A stretch of 64,000 nt of DNA from Propionibacteriaceae bacterium (GTDB lineage: Bacteria; Actinomycetota; Actinomycetes; Propionibacteriales; Propionibacteriaceae), in the NCBI GenBank assembly GCA_017306015.1, contig JAFKJK010000007.1, forward strand, positions 434,001-498,000. The letters are read 5' to 3'. Each line of letters opens with the position of its first letter. The stretch's first letter is position 1. Below are positions 40,201 to 47,993 of this stretch, one piece after another. The position numbers and the translations under genes were made by a program. The notes under the pieces were generated by a model, which saw nothing but the letters and a program-made list of their open reading frames with translations, was not told where the DNA came from and made no database searches.

Positions 40201-40478
40201 CGGACGTCGCTGTCGGCCGCGGCCAGCACCACGAGGGTCGCTTGGTCGGGGCTGTCGGTCTCCGCCGTCCCGTCCGCGGCGGCGACGGCGGCCGACAGCG
40301 CCTGCTGGTTGCCGACGGTGAGCATCAGCGCGCACGCACCGGACGCCGCAGCGCAGACGGTGAGGACGGCCAGCAGCGCGGCGACCAGTCCCGCCTGTGA
40401 CCGGAGTCGGCGCCACCCCCTGCGGCGAAGCCTCGGCCGGCCGGGACCGGCCCGGTCGGCGGGCGCGGAGTCAGGCAT
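37254..40478 (-). CDS. FtsX-type ABC permease (first of pair)
   Basis: A 1074-residue permease with an N-terminal helix (about 28-55), an extracytoplasmic domain to about residue 320, an FtsX helix cluster, a long central region with a Pro/Arg-rich cytoplasmic loop (PPRPRRGRQSG), a second extracytoplasmic domain and a final helix cluster. It overlaps the ATPase gene by 8 nt and the next permease by 3 nt. It probably forms a heterodimer with that permease, powered by the two ATPases. Confidence 0.8.
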   Translation of the reverse strand: MPDSAPADRAGPGRPRLRRRGWRRLRSQAGLVAALLAVLTVCAAASGACALMLTVGNQQALSAAVAAADGTAETDSPDQATLVVLAAADSDVRTDAGTLLPLVRDSLLAAAAPYQATVSTWVVGEQLFLDGKDVRRGYLTEAASVPDNATLVAGGWPARAAAGQPIPSAVPATAARTLGIRVGDHLRLVRDRSGGSAAGGYDLVVSGIFTPAETPVWQRDELEGRGYDPDHVRLPTFGPFVVAPGTLETLRAPIDRVTAVLDPDLRGDAAGIPAFIDRVNALSARLQDAAGPSVGQVVVRHGLGAELETMRATLRVTDALMVTVFLLVLALGATTTALIARVLAVRRSAEGTLLRDRGASTAQMMRGAAAEALTIAAAAAVLAVPITLAGYRLTVPGPSSWWPDAEGTAELWTFALAVLAGAVLPAVVVVISALPPRPRRGRQSGTGLLIRSGADLMLAAVAVLAYLQLRSHLPTPGAFDPFLAGGPVVCALAAAALFSRVLPLVARLADAAAGRGRGLVLPLAGWHLARGGATHGVFLVVLATAVGTLGTTFLATWATAQDDQAAALVGTELVVARTGGPGTRAELAELSGGVVSPVSDRPVVLGSRTDGVKLLAVDGRLADPLLVSRPPEATTWSQVLAGLAPASAGVPLDVGSGPRAITVTGEQKAGTSPGPKQPVVTATPTLVLADEAGSTITQVGAPVILDGVPHTVALPLRGQPELPEGKWRVVAVDLQLADQISGDPFSWENSSSIQLSLSVDGATSSGGEWSATAGAGTKDVRPDRVTVSGGRVDTSFTFSVLGLSWQDAHLTLLSFPVSTQVPVAMTDALAHELGLAAGDRISLAWDTVKLEAVVTRVIPYVPSHPREAALLTDLVSLQRALLSAGRVDSATTAWWVGSPRPGAADAIQAAGQGPVVDRTATAAELTRGPLRAPLRLAWLLAIGAAIGLAVTGSAAQAAAQAQQRGVTMARIRAIGASRGETIASHLAQHAAVAVLATALGTACGVLLAVLLAPLLVVSPVGEPADPAVTLSWAPGPTAAVVTLILCGALLVAVPASLSMAGRSTVAALRAGEAP

Positions 40479-41163
40479 CGACCAGCCTGCCGTCCTCGAT
40501 CCGAAGGACGCGGTCGGCGAGAGCCATCATGAGCGGGTCGTGGGTCGAGATGATCGCCGTCATCCCCTCGGCCTCGACCACGCCGCGGATCAGCGCCATC
40601 ACGGCCAGGCCGGTCTCCGTGTCGAGCTGGCCCGTCGGCTCGTCGGCGATCAGCAGCCGCGGCGAGCCGGCCAGGGCCCGCGCGATCGCGACGCGCTGCA
40701 TCTGGCCGCCGGACAGCTCGTCGGGACGGTGCCCACCGTGGGCCTCCAGGCCGACCAGCTCCAGCAGGAGGGCGGCGCGCTGCTCCCGGGCGGCGGACGG
40801 GGTGCGACGCAGCCGCAGCGGGAGGCCGACGTTCTCTGCCGCGGTGAGCTCCGGGACCAGCCCGAAACCCTGGAAGATGAAGGCGACGATGTCCCGGCGG
40901 ACGGCCTCGAGCCCGGCCTCGTCGAGCTGGGTCAGATCGCTGCCGTCCACGATCACCTCGCCGTGGTCGGGACGGTCCAGGCCGCCGATGAGGTTCAGCA
41001 GCGTGGTCTTGCCCGAGCCGGAGCGCCCGGCGACGGCGACCATCTCTCCCTCCGGGACCTGCAGGGAGATGTCGTGCAGGGCGGTGACGGCCGAGCGTCC
41101 CGAGCCGTAGGTGCGCCGGACGTTGTGCAGGTCGATCATCAGCCGGTAGCGGGAGGTGTTCAT
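40471..41163 (-). CDS. MacB/LolD-type ABC ATPase
   Basis: A 230-residue ATPase: Walker A GRSGSGKTT, Q-loop FIFQGFGLVPELTAAENV, signature LSGGQ, Walker B LLIADEPTGQLD and H-loop STHD. Such compact ATPases drive FtsX-type permeases by mechanotransmission rather than by a classical transport path. The ATG overlaps the stop of the preceding ATPase gene (ATGA). An internal ATG, eight codons in (MIDLHNV), is a possible alternative start. Confidence 0.88.
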   Translation of the reverse strand: MNTSRYRLMIDLHNVRRTYGSGRSAVTALHDISLQVPEGEMVAVAGRSGSGKTTLLNLIGGLDRPDHGEVIVDGSDLTQLDEAGLEAVRRDIVAFIFQGFGLVPELTAAENVGLPLRLRRTPSAAREQRAALLLELVGLEAHGGHRPDELSGGQMQRVAIARALAGSPRLLIADEPTGQLDTETGLAVMALIRGVVEAEGMTAIISTHDPLMMALADRVLRIEDGRLVDA

Positions 41164-42086
41164 CGGCGGTCGTCCGGCCAGAGTTCGAGGTGGCTGGCCT
41201 CGAGGGTGAGCCGCACCCGGCGGGTGAGTTCGAGCGCCTGCCGGAACTCGCGGGGAACCTGGACGCGTCCGGCCCGGTCCATCACCGCGTACTCCTGGGC
41301 GACCACGCGGGACTCGCCGTCGGCGAGCTGCTCGGTGTGGCGCAGCACCTCCGAGCTGGTCCGTCCGTCCCGGATCGCGACGGTGCGCCCGACCTGCCCG
41401 CTCACGGTCGGGTCATGGGTGACCACGACGACCGTGACCCCGTCCCGCGTGCTGGTGGCACGCAGAGTCTCGAAGATCTCGTGGGACGTGGCCGTGTCCA
41501 GCTCTCCGGTCGGTTCGTCCGCCAGCAGCACCGGCGGCTCGTTGGCCAGCGCGACAGCGATCGCGACGCGCTGCTGCTCGCCTCCGGAGAGTTCGCCGGG
41601 CAGCCGCCGGGCGCAGGAGGCCACGCCGACGCGGTCGAGCAGTTCCGCGGCCCTCGCCGCCCGCTTGCGACGCGGGTAGGCGGCCAGCCCCAGCGGGACG
41701 GCGACGTTGTCGACTGCCGTCAGGTACGGGATCAGGTTCCGCGACGCCTGCTGCTGGACGATGCCGACGACGTTGCGGCGATAGGCCACCCGCTCCGCGC
41801 GCGGCAGCCTGGTCAGGTCCCACCCGGCGACCCGGACGGTACCGGCCGTCGGGGAGTCCGCCCCGGCCAGGATCGACAGCAGGGTCGACTTGCCGGCCCC
41901 GGACGGCCCGACGACGGCGATCATCTCCCCGCTGGTCACGTGCAGGTCGAGCCCCTGCAGCGCCTGCACCTCGATCGCCCCGTGCTGATGGATGCGCACG
42001 ACGCTCTCGCAGACGATCATCGCGTCCGGCCCGCCGGCAACATCCGCGTGCGGGACCGGCGCCGGATCCTGCGCTGGCTCCGACAT
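41160..42086 (-). CDS. ABC ATPase with AbrB-like C-terminal tail
   Basis: A 308-residue ATPase with Walker A GPSGAGKST, LSGGEQQRVAIAVAL, Walker B LLADEPTGELD and VTHD. After about residue 255 there is a 50-residue extension, VMDRAGRVQVPREFRQAL...RVRLTLEASHLELWP, which resembles an AbrB/SpoVT swapped-hairpin motif. ATG 42086 is used; an in-frame ATG at 42098 lies directly on the GGAAGG and is less likely. It is the first gene of the ABC operon. Confidence 0.78.
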   Translation of the reverse strand: MSEPAQDPAPVPHADVAGGPDAMIVCESVVRIHQHGAIEVQALQGLDLHVTSGEMIAVVGPSGAGKSTLLSILAGADSPTAGTVRVAGWDLTRLPRAERVAYRRNVVGIVQQQASRNLIPYLTAVDNVAVPLGLAAYPRRKRAARAAELLDRVGVASCARRLPGELSGGEQQRVAIAVALANEPPVLLADEPTGELDTATSHEIFETLRATSTRDGVTVVVVTHDPTVSGQVGRTVAIRDGRTSSEVLRHTEQLADGESRVVAQEYAVMDRAGRVQVPREFRQALELTRRVRLTLEASHLELWPDDRR

Positions 42087-42195
42087 CGACCCATCCATCC
42101 TTCCCAAGGCTGGGCACAATCCTCGCGCCAACACTGGCACACCGCGACCGCCTGCCTCACCAGGGAGTGCCGGTTCTGGCTCGGACGAGGGGCCT

Positions 42196-43479
42196 TCAGC
42201 CCAGGGCGGCTCGCTCGGCCCGGCCGACCGAGACGGCGATGTCCAGTTCGTTGCCTTCCGGATCGGCCAGCGTCCACCACGCCGGAGCCTCGGTGTCGCG
42301 GACGATCCGGCCCCCGGCAGCGACGACGGCGGCCACCCGCGCCTGCGCCTGGTCGGCCGGCACGAACAGGTCGAGGTGGATCCTGTTGCGCTGTTCACGC
42401 GGTTCGTCCAGCTGCTGGAAGAACACCGGCGGGTTCAGCCGGCGTGGGTCGTACAGGTCGTGCAGGCCCGGACGCGGGTCGTCGATATAGCCGAGCGCCG
42501 TGCGCCAGAACGCCGTGACCGGCTCGATGTCGAGCGCGTCGATGCCGACCTGGAAGTCGCGCACGCCGTGCGGGTCGGCGACCAGCCCGCGACCGCGCGC
42601 CGCGGACTGGACGGCGCGAGCCAGGGCGACGAAGCCGGCGGCCTCGTGCTGGTCCTTGCCCCCGTCGACGGTCACCCCGCGGTAACGCAGGTCGATCATC
42701 AGCGGTAGCCCAGCCTCGTCGGCCAGCTGCGCCGTCGCCTCCAGCAAGTCCACACCCTGAACGAACGAGGCTGTCGGGTAGTGGACCGCCGCGGTCAGCA
42801 TCAGCCGCCAGTCACCGGCTGCGGCGTCGTCGAAGACCCCGTGCTCGGTGGTGAGAGGGAACACGTCGACCTCGTTGCCCTCCGCGTCGGAGACCGTGCG
42901 CCACCACTGATTCTCGTAGGTGACGCGTCCACCGGCGGCCAGCAGCGCCGTCGTCGTTTCGCCGACCAGTTCCCACGGGGTGCCGGCGTCGAGGTGAATC
43001 CGGTTCCGCAGCGGCCGCGGCGCGTCCAGCTCCTGGAACCAGAGCCGTGGCTGGCGGCCCAACGGGTCGACCAGGCGGTCGTCCGCGTCCCGGTCGACGC
43101 GAAGGGCGGCCTGCCAGAACGGCACCAACGCGACGGTGTCGGCGGTGTCGATCGCGATCTGCATTCGCTGCACCGCGGCCGGGTCGGACCCGAGGCCGAG
43201 GTCGGCGGCGGCGGCCGAGATCTCCCGGGCGAGAGCTACGTCCCGATCGGTGAGCTGGCCCACGTCGTGGCTGAACAGCCGCAGGTGGACGCCGGTGGCG
43301 CGCAGGTCGATGTCGGGGTGATGCCCAGCGGCCTCGGCGAGTCCGGCCACCCGCCTCACGAACGCGGCTCCGTCACGATGCGAGTCGGTGTCGAACCACG
43401 CGTCGGCGCCGGCGTTCAACGCCCGCCAGTCCTCGGTGCCGCCGGCTTCCTCGAACTGCTGTGGGGTGAGGATCGTCAT
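42196..43479 (-). CDS. Tandem pterin-dehydratase-like / VOC protein
   Basis: A 427-residue protein with apparent order PCD-VOC-PCD'-VOC. Residues 1-105 resemble 4a-hydroxytetrahydrobiopterin dehydratase (AGHHPDIDLRATGVHLRLF). Residues about 106-215 are a VOC (glyoxalase-fold) domain ending in DAEGNEVDVF. Residues 216-310 repeat a weaker PCD-like part, and 311-427 a second VOC ending in DPEGNELDIAV. The metal- and substrate-binding roles are not established. SD AGAGGG precedes the ATG. It lies upstream of the ABC operon on the same strand but 109 nt away. Confidence 0.75.
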   Translation of the reverse strand: MTILTPQQFEEAGGTEDWRALNAGADAWFDTDSHRDGAAFVRRVAGLAEAAGHHPDIDLRATGVHLRLFSHDVGQLTDRDVALAREISAAAADLGLGSDPAAVQRMQIAIDTADTVALVPFWQAALRVDRDADDRLVDPLGRQPRLWFQELDAPRPLRNRIHLDAGTPWELVGETTTALLAAGGRVTYENQWWRTVSDAEGNEVDVFPLTTEHGVFDDAAAGDWRLMLTAAVHYPTASFVQGVDLLEATAQLADEAGLPLMIDLRYRGVTVDGGKDQHEAAGFVALARAVQSAARGRGLVADPHGVRDFQVGIDALDIEPVTAFWRTALGYIDDPRPGLHDLYDPRRLNPPVFFQQLDEPREQRNRIHLDLFVPADQAQARVAAVVAAGGRIVRDTEAPAWWTLADPEGNELDIAVSVGRAERAALG

Positions 43480-43606
43480 GACTCATCGTCCCTCTGCGCG
43501 GACGGTCCGCCCATCCCGAACACTTCCACCGCCCGGCTCCGGCGGATCGGTGCCACCAGTGGTTCACTGTCTACCGCCGCACCCACGGATCAGGACGGAG
43601 CAGACC

Positions 43607-44077
43607 ATGGGCTACTTCATCGGTGTCATCCTGCAGACGGTGCTGCTGCCGGTCCTGTCCGGAGGGCTCGAGCTGGGGATCGGCGGCGGCGACCCGATCG
43701 AGGTGTTCGGGCGGTGGTGGGTGTTCTGGGGAGTCGGGACCCGGCTCCTGGTTGCCGGCTGCGTCCAGCTTCTGCGTCCGGACACGACCGCCCGCATCCT
43801 CGGCTCCGCCGAGGCCACACCCGCGGAGGTGCAGGTGGCCCGCGAGCTGTCGATGGCCAACGTCGGCATGGGTCTGGCCGGGCTGCTCGCCCTGGTGCCC
43901 GTGTGGGCGCCCGCCGCAGGCGCTGCTGGCGGCGCCTTCCTGCTGGCTGCGGGGCTCATGCACGTCCGCAAGACCGGCAAGAATCCGCAGGAGCTGCTGG
44001 CGACCTGGACCGACCTGCTCGTCGGAGTGGTGGTCGTCGTCTTCGTCGTCTACGCCCTGGTCGCCCGGCCGGCCTGA
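43607..44077 (+). CDS. Small four-helix membrane protein
   Basis: A 156-residue protein with predicted helices at about 5-25, 38-55, 85-120 and 135-155, and a conserved-looking ELSMANVGMGLAG segment. I do not recognise a named family with confidence. ATG 43607 has GGAG upstream. It is divergent from the PCD-VOC gene and convergent with the kinase-like gene. Confidence 0.6.
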   Translation: MGYFIGVILQTVLLPVLSGGLELGIGGGDPIEVFGRWWVFWGVGTRLLVAGCVQLLRPDTTARILGSAEATPAEVQVARELSMANVGMGLAGLLALVPVWAPAAGAAGGAFLLAAGLMHVRKTGKNPQELLATWTDLLVGVVVVVFVVYALVARPA

Positions 44078-44114
44078 TTTCGGCCGCGTGGGGGTTCGCA
44101 CGGCCCCGGTCGGC

Positions 44115-44654
44115 TCACGCCAGAGCGGAGGGCCAACGATGGTGTCGCCACTGCGTCCACGTCGCGAATCCCGTCGGCGGGTCGTCGATGGGCTCGCTGC
44201 CGTCCAGCTCACCCGGGGTCGGGACGCTGATGATCGCAGCCCAGCCGGCCATCTCCTCCTCGGTCATGTGCCAGGTGGTGTGCGGCTGCTCGGCCAGCCG
44301 TCGGTCGATCCGCCTGCGCTGCTCCGCCGGGTCGAGTTCGAAGTACCGCAGCTCGACGGCCGCACCGATGTCCGTCGCCGCCTGGCGCAGCGCCGACCGC
44401 TCGTCGCGACCCCACAGGCCGAAGTCGATGACGACGTTGACGCCGAGTTGGAGCGCGCGCAGGCCGATCTCCACGAGCCGTCCCTCGATCACGTCGGACG
44501 CCTCGGACGGGTTCGCCGCCCCGTAGAGGGCCTTCATCCACTCGTCCTTCGTCAGCCGGAGTGCGTGGTGCTCGACCTCGATCCGGCGCGCGGCCGTCGT
44601 CTTCCCCGTGCCGGGAAGCCCCACCATGAGAAACAACGTCGCTGACTCCACCAC
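44115..44654 (-). CDS. P-loop kinase-like ATPase (zeta/AAA_33 type)
   Basis: A 179-residue P-loop protein: Walker A GLPGTGKTT right at the N-terminus, then RLTKDEWMKALYG and VVIDFGLWGRDER, typical of small kinases acting on non-protein substrates (AAA_33, zeta-toxin-like). GTG 44654 is chosen because GGGAG lies 5 nt upstream; ATG 44711 would add a tail that does not belong to the fold. It is divergent from the enolase leader. The substrate is unknown. Confidence 0.72.
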   Translation of the reverse strand: MVESATLFLMVGLPGTGKTTAARRIEVEHHALRLTKDEWMKALYGAANPSEASDVIEGRLVEIGLRALQLGVNVVIDFGLWGRDERSALRQAATDIGAAVELRYFELDPAEQRRRIDRRLAEQPHTTWHMTEEEMAGWAAIISVPTPGELDGSEPIDDPPTGFATWTQWRHHRWPSALA

Positions 44655-44745
44655 ACTAACTCCCGTCCGACGAGACAGCTCATCATCGCGCGATGCGCCC
44701 GGCGGTCGCACCTGACACCTTTCGCGTGCGGAGCGCCGGCGCGAC

Positions 44746-44751
44746 TAGAGT
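44746..44751 (+). promoter_or_regulatory. -10 box of the enolase leader
   Basis: TAGAGT ends 7 nt before the first base of the fluoride aptamer, so the transcript probably begins with the aptamer itself. No clear -35 is seen. Confidence 0.5.
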
Positions 44752-44758
44752 CGCTGGT

Positions 44759-44892
44759 GGGCGGTGGGGCTCGCCCGTCAGCAGAAACCGTCGCGTTCGC
44801 GGCCAACGGTCCCTACCTCGTGCGCAGCCGGCTGGGCACGGAGGTGGGGTTTGTTCCCACTTCTCCAGCCTTCTCGCCCAGCCCGGCTGCGC
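44759..44892 (+). promoter_or_regulatory. Fluoride (crcB) riboswitch of enolase, with expression platform
   Basis: The aptamer is 44759-44817: GGGCGGTGGGGCTCGCCC, an AAACCG...CGG hairpin and CCAACGGTCCCTACC. This follows the crcB consensus (GGCGATGG..CGCC, then ..AAxG..CCTAC). The platform is a long stem (44822-44837 with 44876-44892) enclosing a second hairpin. CCCTACCTC at the aptamer 3' end can instead pair with GAGGTGGGG (44841-44849) with one G-U pair, giving two exclusive folds. It precedes eno by 48 nt. Confidence 0.82.
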
Positions 44893-44939
44893 GCGCCGCA
44901 GATTCCACGGCGGAGTCGCGAAGCGAAAGGAGCACGGCA

Positions 44940-46205
44940 ATGGCTTTCGAGATCGAACGGGTGGATGCGCTGGAGGTGCTCGACTCCCGCGGGCGTCCGA
45001 CCCTCACGGTGACGGTGGCACTGGGTGACGGGACGGTGGCCGAGGCGGGCGTCCCGTCCGGCGCGTCCACCGGCACCCGGGAGGCGGTCGAGCTGCGGGA
45101 CGGCGATGCCGCGCGCTTCGGCGGCTCCGGGGTCACCAGGGCTGTCGCGAACGTGAACGGCGAACTCAACGACGCATTGGCCGGACGGACGTGGGACGAC
45201 CTCGCCTCCGTCGACCAGGCGATGCGCGATCTGGACGGGACGCCGAACAAGGCCCGTCTCGGGGCGAACGCCCTCATCGGCACGTCGATGGCCCTTGCCC
45301 GGGCGCTGGCAGCGTCCGCCCACGAGCCGCTGTACGAGTGGCTGCCCGGCTTCGGCCAGCCAGCCCGGATGCCGGTGCCCTGCTTCAACGTGCTCAACGG
45401 CGGCGCCCACGCTCCGAACCCGCTGGACTTCCAGGAGTTCATGGTCTGCCCGCTGGGTGCCCCATCCATGGCCGAGGCCGTCCGCGCCGGCGCCGAGGTG
45501 TACGCGGCGCTGAAGAAGAGGCTAGCGGCCGGTGGCCACGCGACCGGACTCGGCGACGAGGGCGGCTTCGCACCTGACCTGGCCGAGCCCGAGGAGGTGC
45601 TGGAGCTGATCGTCCAGGCGATCGCCGACGCCGGCTACCCGACCGGCAGCGAGGGTGTCGGCATCGCGCTCGATCCGGCTGCATCCGAGTTCTGGACGGC
45701 TGACGGCTACCGGGTCAACGGCCAACTGCTGTCCAGCGGCGACCTGATCGCCCGGTACGCCGAGATGATCAACCGGTTCCCGATCTGGAGCCTCGAGGAC
45801 GGCATCGGGGAGCAGGATCCGGAGGGTTGGAAGGCGATCACCGCTGAGCTGGGCGGGCGTATCCAGATCGTCGGCGACGACAACTTCTGCACCAACCCCG
45901 AGATCATCACGGCGGCCATCGCGGACGGCATCGCGAACGCCGCCCTGATCAAGGTAAACCAGATCGGCACGGTGTCCGAGACCCTGGACGCCATGCGGAT
46001 CTGCCACGAGGCCGGCTATGGCCAGATGATCTCGCACCGCTCGGGTGAGACGCCGGACACCTTCATCGCCGATCTCGCCGTCGCCACCGGCTGCGGCCAG
46101 ATCAAGACCGGTGCGCCCGCCCGCGGCGAGCGGATCGCGAAGTACAACCGGCTCATCCGGATCGCCGCCGAGCGCCCGGACCTCCCCTACGGCCTGGACC
46201 GCTGA
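44940..46205 (+). CDS. eno: Enolase (divergent, fluoride-riboswitch controlled)
   Basis: A 421-residue enolase, interconverting 2-phosphoglycerate and PEP. Motifs are DSRG, PSGASTG, GLGDEGGFAPDL, GDDNFCTNPE, the catalytic lysine in LIKVNQIGT and ISHRSGET. The sequence departs from typical actinobacterial enolases (DSRGRPT in place of DSRGNPT; a rewritten PLYEWLPGFGQPARMPVPCF region) and is not next to ftsB/ppx. It may therefore be a second, inducible enolase. AAAGGAG precedes ATG 44940. Enolase is the classic fluoride-inhibited enzyme, which fits the riboswitch in its leader. Confidence 0.92.
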   Translation: MAFEIERVDALEVLDSRGRPTLTVTVALGDGTVAEAGVPSGASTGTREAVELRDGDAARFGGSGVTRAVANVNGELNDALAGRTWDDLASVDQAMRDLDGTPNKARLGANALIGTSMALARALAASAHEPLYEWLPGFGQPARMPVPCFNVLNGGAHAPNPLDFQEFMVCPLGAPSMAEAVRAGAEVYAALKKRLAAGGHATGLGDEGGFAPDLAEPEEVLELIVQAIADAGYPTGSEGVGIALDPAASEFWTADGYRVNGQLLSSGDLIARYAEMINRFPIWSLEDGIGEQDPEGWKAITAELGGRIQIVGDDNFCTNPEIITAAIADGIANAALIKVNQIGTVSETLDAMRICHEAGYGQMISHRSGETPDTFIADLAVATGCGQIKTGAPARGERIAKYNRLIRIAAERPDLPYGLDR

Positions 46206-46297
46206 GCTCGTCGGCCGAGGGCGTCGGGTTCGGCCGGGTGCCATCCCGGCCGGACCCGGGACCTCGGATCGGAAACCCTTGGTGTGATCGAGCGGAG

Positions 46298-46727
46298 ATC
46301 CCGGCGTCCGCCGGGATGACGACGAAAGGGTGGGTCGGCCGCGATCCCGGCATCCGCCGAGAACGCAACGATGGCCTCGCCGAGCCCGACTATCGGCCCG
46401 GGCGAACCCTCGGTCCGGGCCCCACCGCAGTCCGAACCCGACCGCCAGACCGAACCCCCGTCGTCCCGGGCCCCGACCCGGGACCCCAGACCCAACACAC
46501 CAACCGGGATCCCGGCGTCCGCCGGGACGACGAGGTGGGACATCCGCGACCCCGGAACGCCGAGACGACTGTGGGACGGGCCGCGAACCACGGCCGCGCG
46601 CCGAGCCCCGACCCATCGGTCCGAGCCCGACCGCCAGACCCGAACCCCCGTCGTCCCGGGCCCCGACCCGGGACCCCGGGACGAAACACACCAACAACAC
46701 CGACCGAGATCCCGACCTTTCCGGGAT
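46298..46727. repeat. Cluster of intergenic palindromes between eno and MFS gene
   Basis: The 555-nt gap after eno holds no gene. It contains GC-rich dyads: ATCCCGGCG-tc-CGCCGGGAT (46298-46317), a decayed copy near 46343, TCCCGGCG-tc-CGCCGGGA (46510-46527), ATCCCG...CGGGAT (46709-46727) and TCCCGGG-6 nt-CCCGGGA twice (46464-46483 and 46654-46673). The last two sit in a direct repeat of about 45 nt. They look like a REP-type palindromic family. Confidence 0.6.
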
Positions 46728-46760
46728 GACAGAGTGGTGATCTTCCAGGAGGGTCGTCTC

Positions 46761-47987
46761 ATGCCCGATTCAGTGCCGGACGCTTCGCAACGCGAGCGCT
46801 GGGCCACGCCCGGCGTCCTCGGCGTCGGGGCGGCCTCGTTCTTCTCCGATGCCGGGCATGAGATGGCCACGTCGCTGCTGCCGGGCTTCGTCACCGGCGT
46901 CCTCGGCGGCGGTGCGTCGGCCCTGGCCGCGATCGAGGGTGTCGCCGACGCCCTCACCGGTCTGACCAAGCTGGCGGGAGGCCCGCTGGCCGCCGACCCC
47001 CGCCGTCGCGGACGCCTGGCCAGCGGCGGCTACCTCGGCACGGCGCTCGCGACCGCGGCCATCGGTGCGACGACGGCGATCTGGCAGGTCGCCGTGCTGC
47101 GGGCCCTGGCGTGGATCTCCCGCGGGCTGCGGTCGCCGGCCCGGGACATGGTGCTCACCGACCTGACCCGCAGGGAGCACACCGGCAAGGCGTTCGGGGT
47201 CGAGCGGGCCGGGGACAACCTCGGCGCGATCGTCGGCCCGCTGCTGGCCTCGGTGCTCGTCGGCGTCATCGGCGTCCGGTGGACGATCCTCGTCGCGTTC
47301 ATCCCGGGAGTCCTCGCCGCGGTCGCGATCACGGTGGCCGTCCGGGAGACCAGGGCACAACTGACCCAGGGTGAGGCCAAGGCACGGCTGTCCTTGAACC
47401 TGCGAGAGCTCCGGCAGGCCGGGCTGGCGCGAGTGCTGGCCCCGGTGGCCTGCTTCGAGCTGGGGAACCTCGCCACCACCCTGCTGATCCTCCGGGCGAC
47501 GGACCTGCTGACGGCCTCCGGCTGGACGGCGCCCGCGGCAGCCAGCGCGGCCATCCTCGCCTACGCCGGGCACAATGCCGTCGCCGCCGGCACCTCGCTG
47601 CTGGCCGGGCAGCTGAGCGACCGGCGCGGCCCGCGACTGGTCTTCGGCGCCGGCGCCGTTGTCTACGTCGCCGCCTACGGCGTGTTCGCTCTCGGCGGCG
47701 GACTGCCGGCCGTGCTGGTCGGCTTCGCGCTCGCCGGCATGGGCATCGGTCTGGCCGAGACCGCGGAGTCCGCCGTGGTGGCGCTCAGTACGCCGACGGC
47801 CGTCCGCAGCCAGGCCTTCGGCGTCCTCGGGCTCACCCAGTCGCTGGGCGACATCGGGGCGACCGTCGTCGCCGGGCTGCTGTGGTCGCTGGTCTCCCCC
47901 ACCGTCGCGTTCGGCTACGCCGCGGTCTGGATGCTGGCCAGCGTCCTGGTGCTGCGGCTGGTCCGCCGGCCCGTCGTCGCGGCCTAA
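46761..47987 (+). CDS. MFS transporter
   Basis: A 408-residue major facilitator protein with about 12 helices; SFFSDAGHEMATSLLPGF opens the first helix. Loop 2-3 is DPRRRGRLASGGY, and DRRGPRLVFG lies between helices 8 and 9. The substrate is not readable; the family includes uncharacterised drug- or metabolite-exporter-like proteins. AGGAGG precedes ATG 46761. It follows eno on the same strand after a palindrome-rich gap, so co-expression with the fluoride-controlled eno is possible but unproven. Confidence 0.83.
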   Translation: MPDSVPDASQRERWATPGVLGVGAASFFSDAGHEMATSLLPGFVTGVLGGGASALAAIEGVADALTGLTKLAGGPLAADPRRRGRLASGGYLGTALATAAIGATTAIWQVAVLRALAWISRGLRSPARDMVLTDLTRREHTGKAFGVERAGDNLGAIVGPLLASVLVGVIGVRWTILVAFIPGVLAAVAITVAVRETRAQLTQGEAKARLSLNLRELRQAGLARVLAPVACFELGNLATTLLILRATDLLTASGWTAPAAASAAILAYAGHNAVAAGTSLLAGQLSDRRGPRLVFGAGAVVYVAAYGVFALGGGLPAVLVGFALAGMGIGLAETAESAVVALSTPTAVRSQAFGVLGLTQSLGDIGATVVAGLLWSLVSPTVAFGYAAVWMLASVLVLRLVRRPVVAA

Positions 47988-47993
47988 GCCCGG

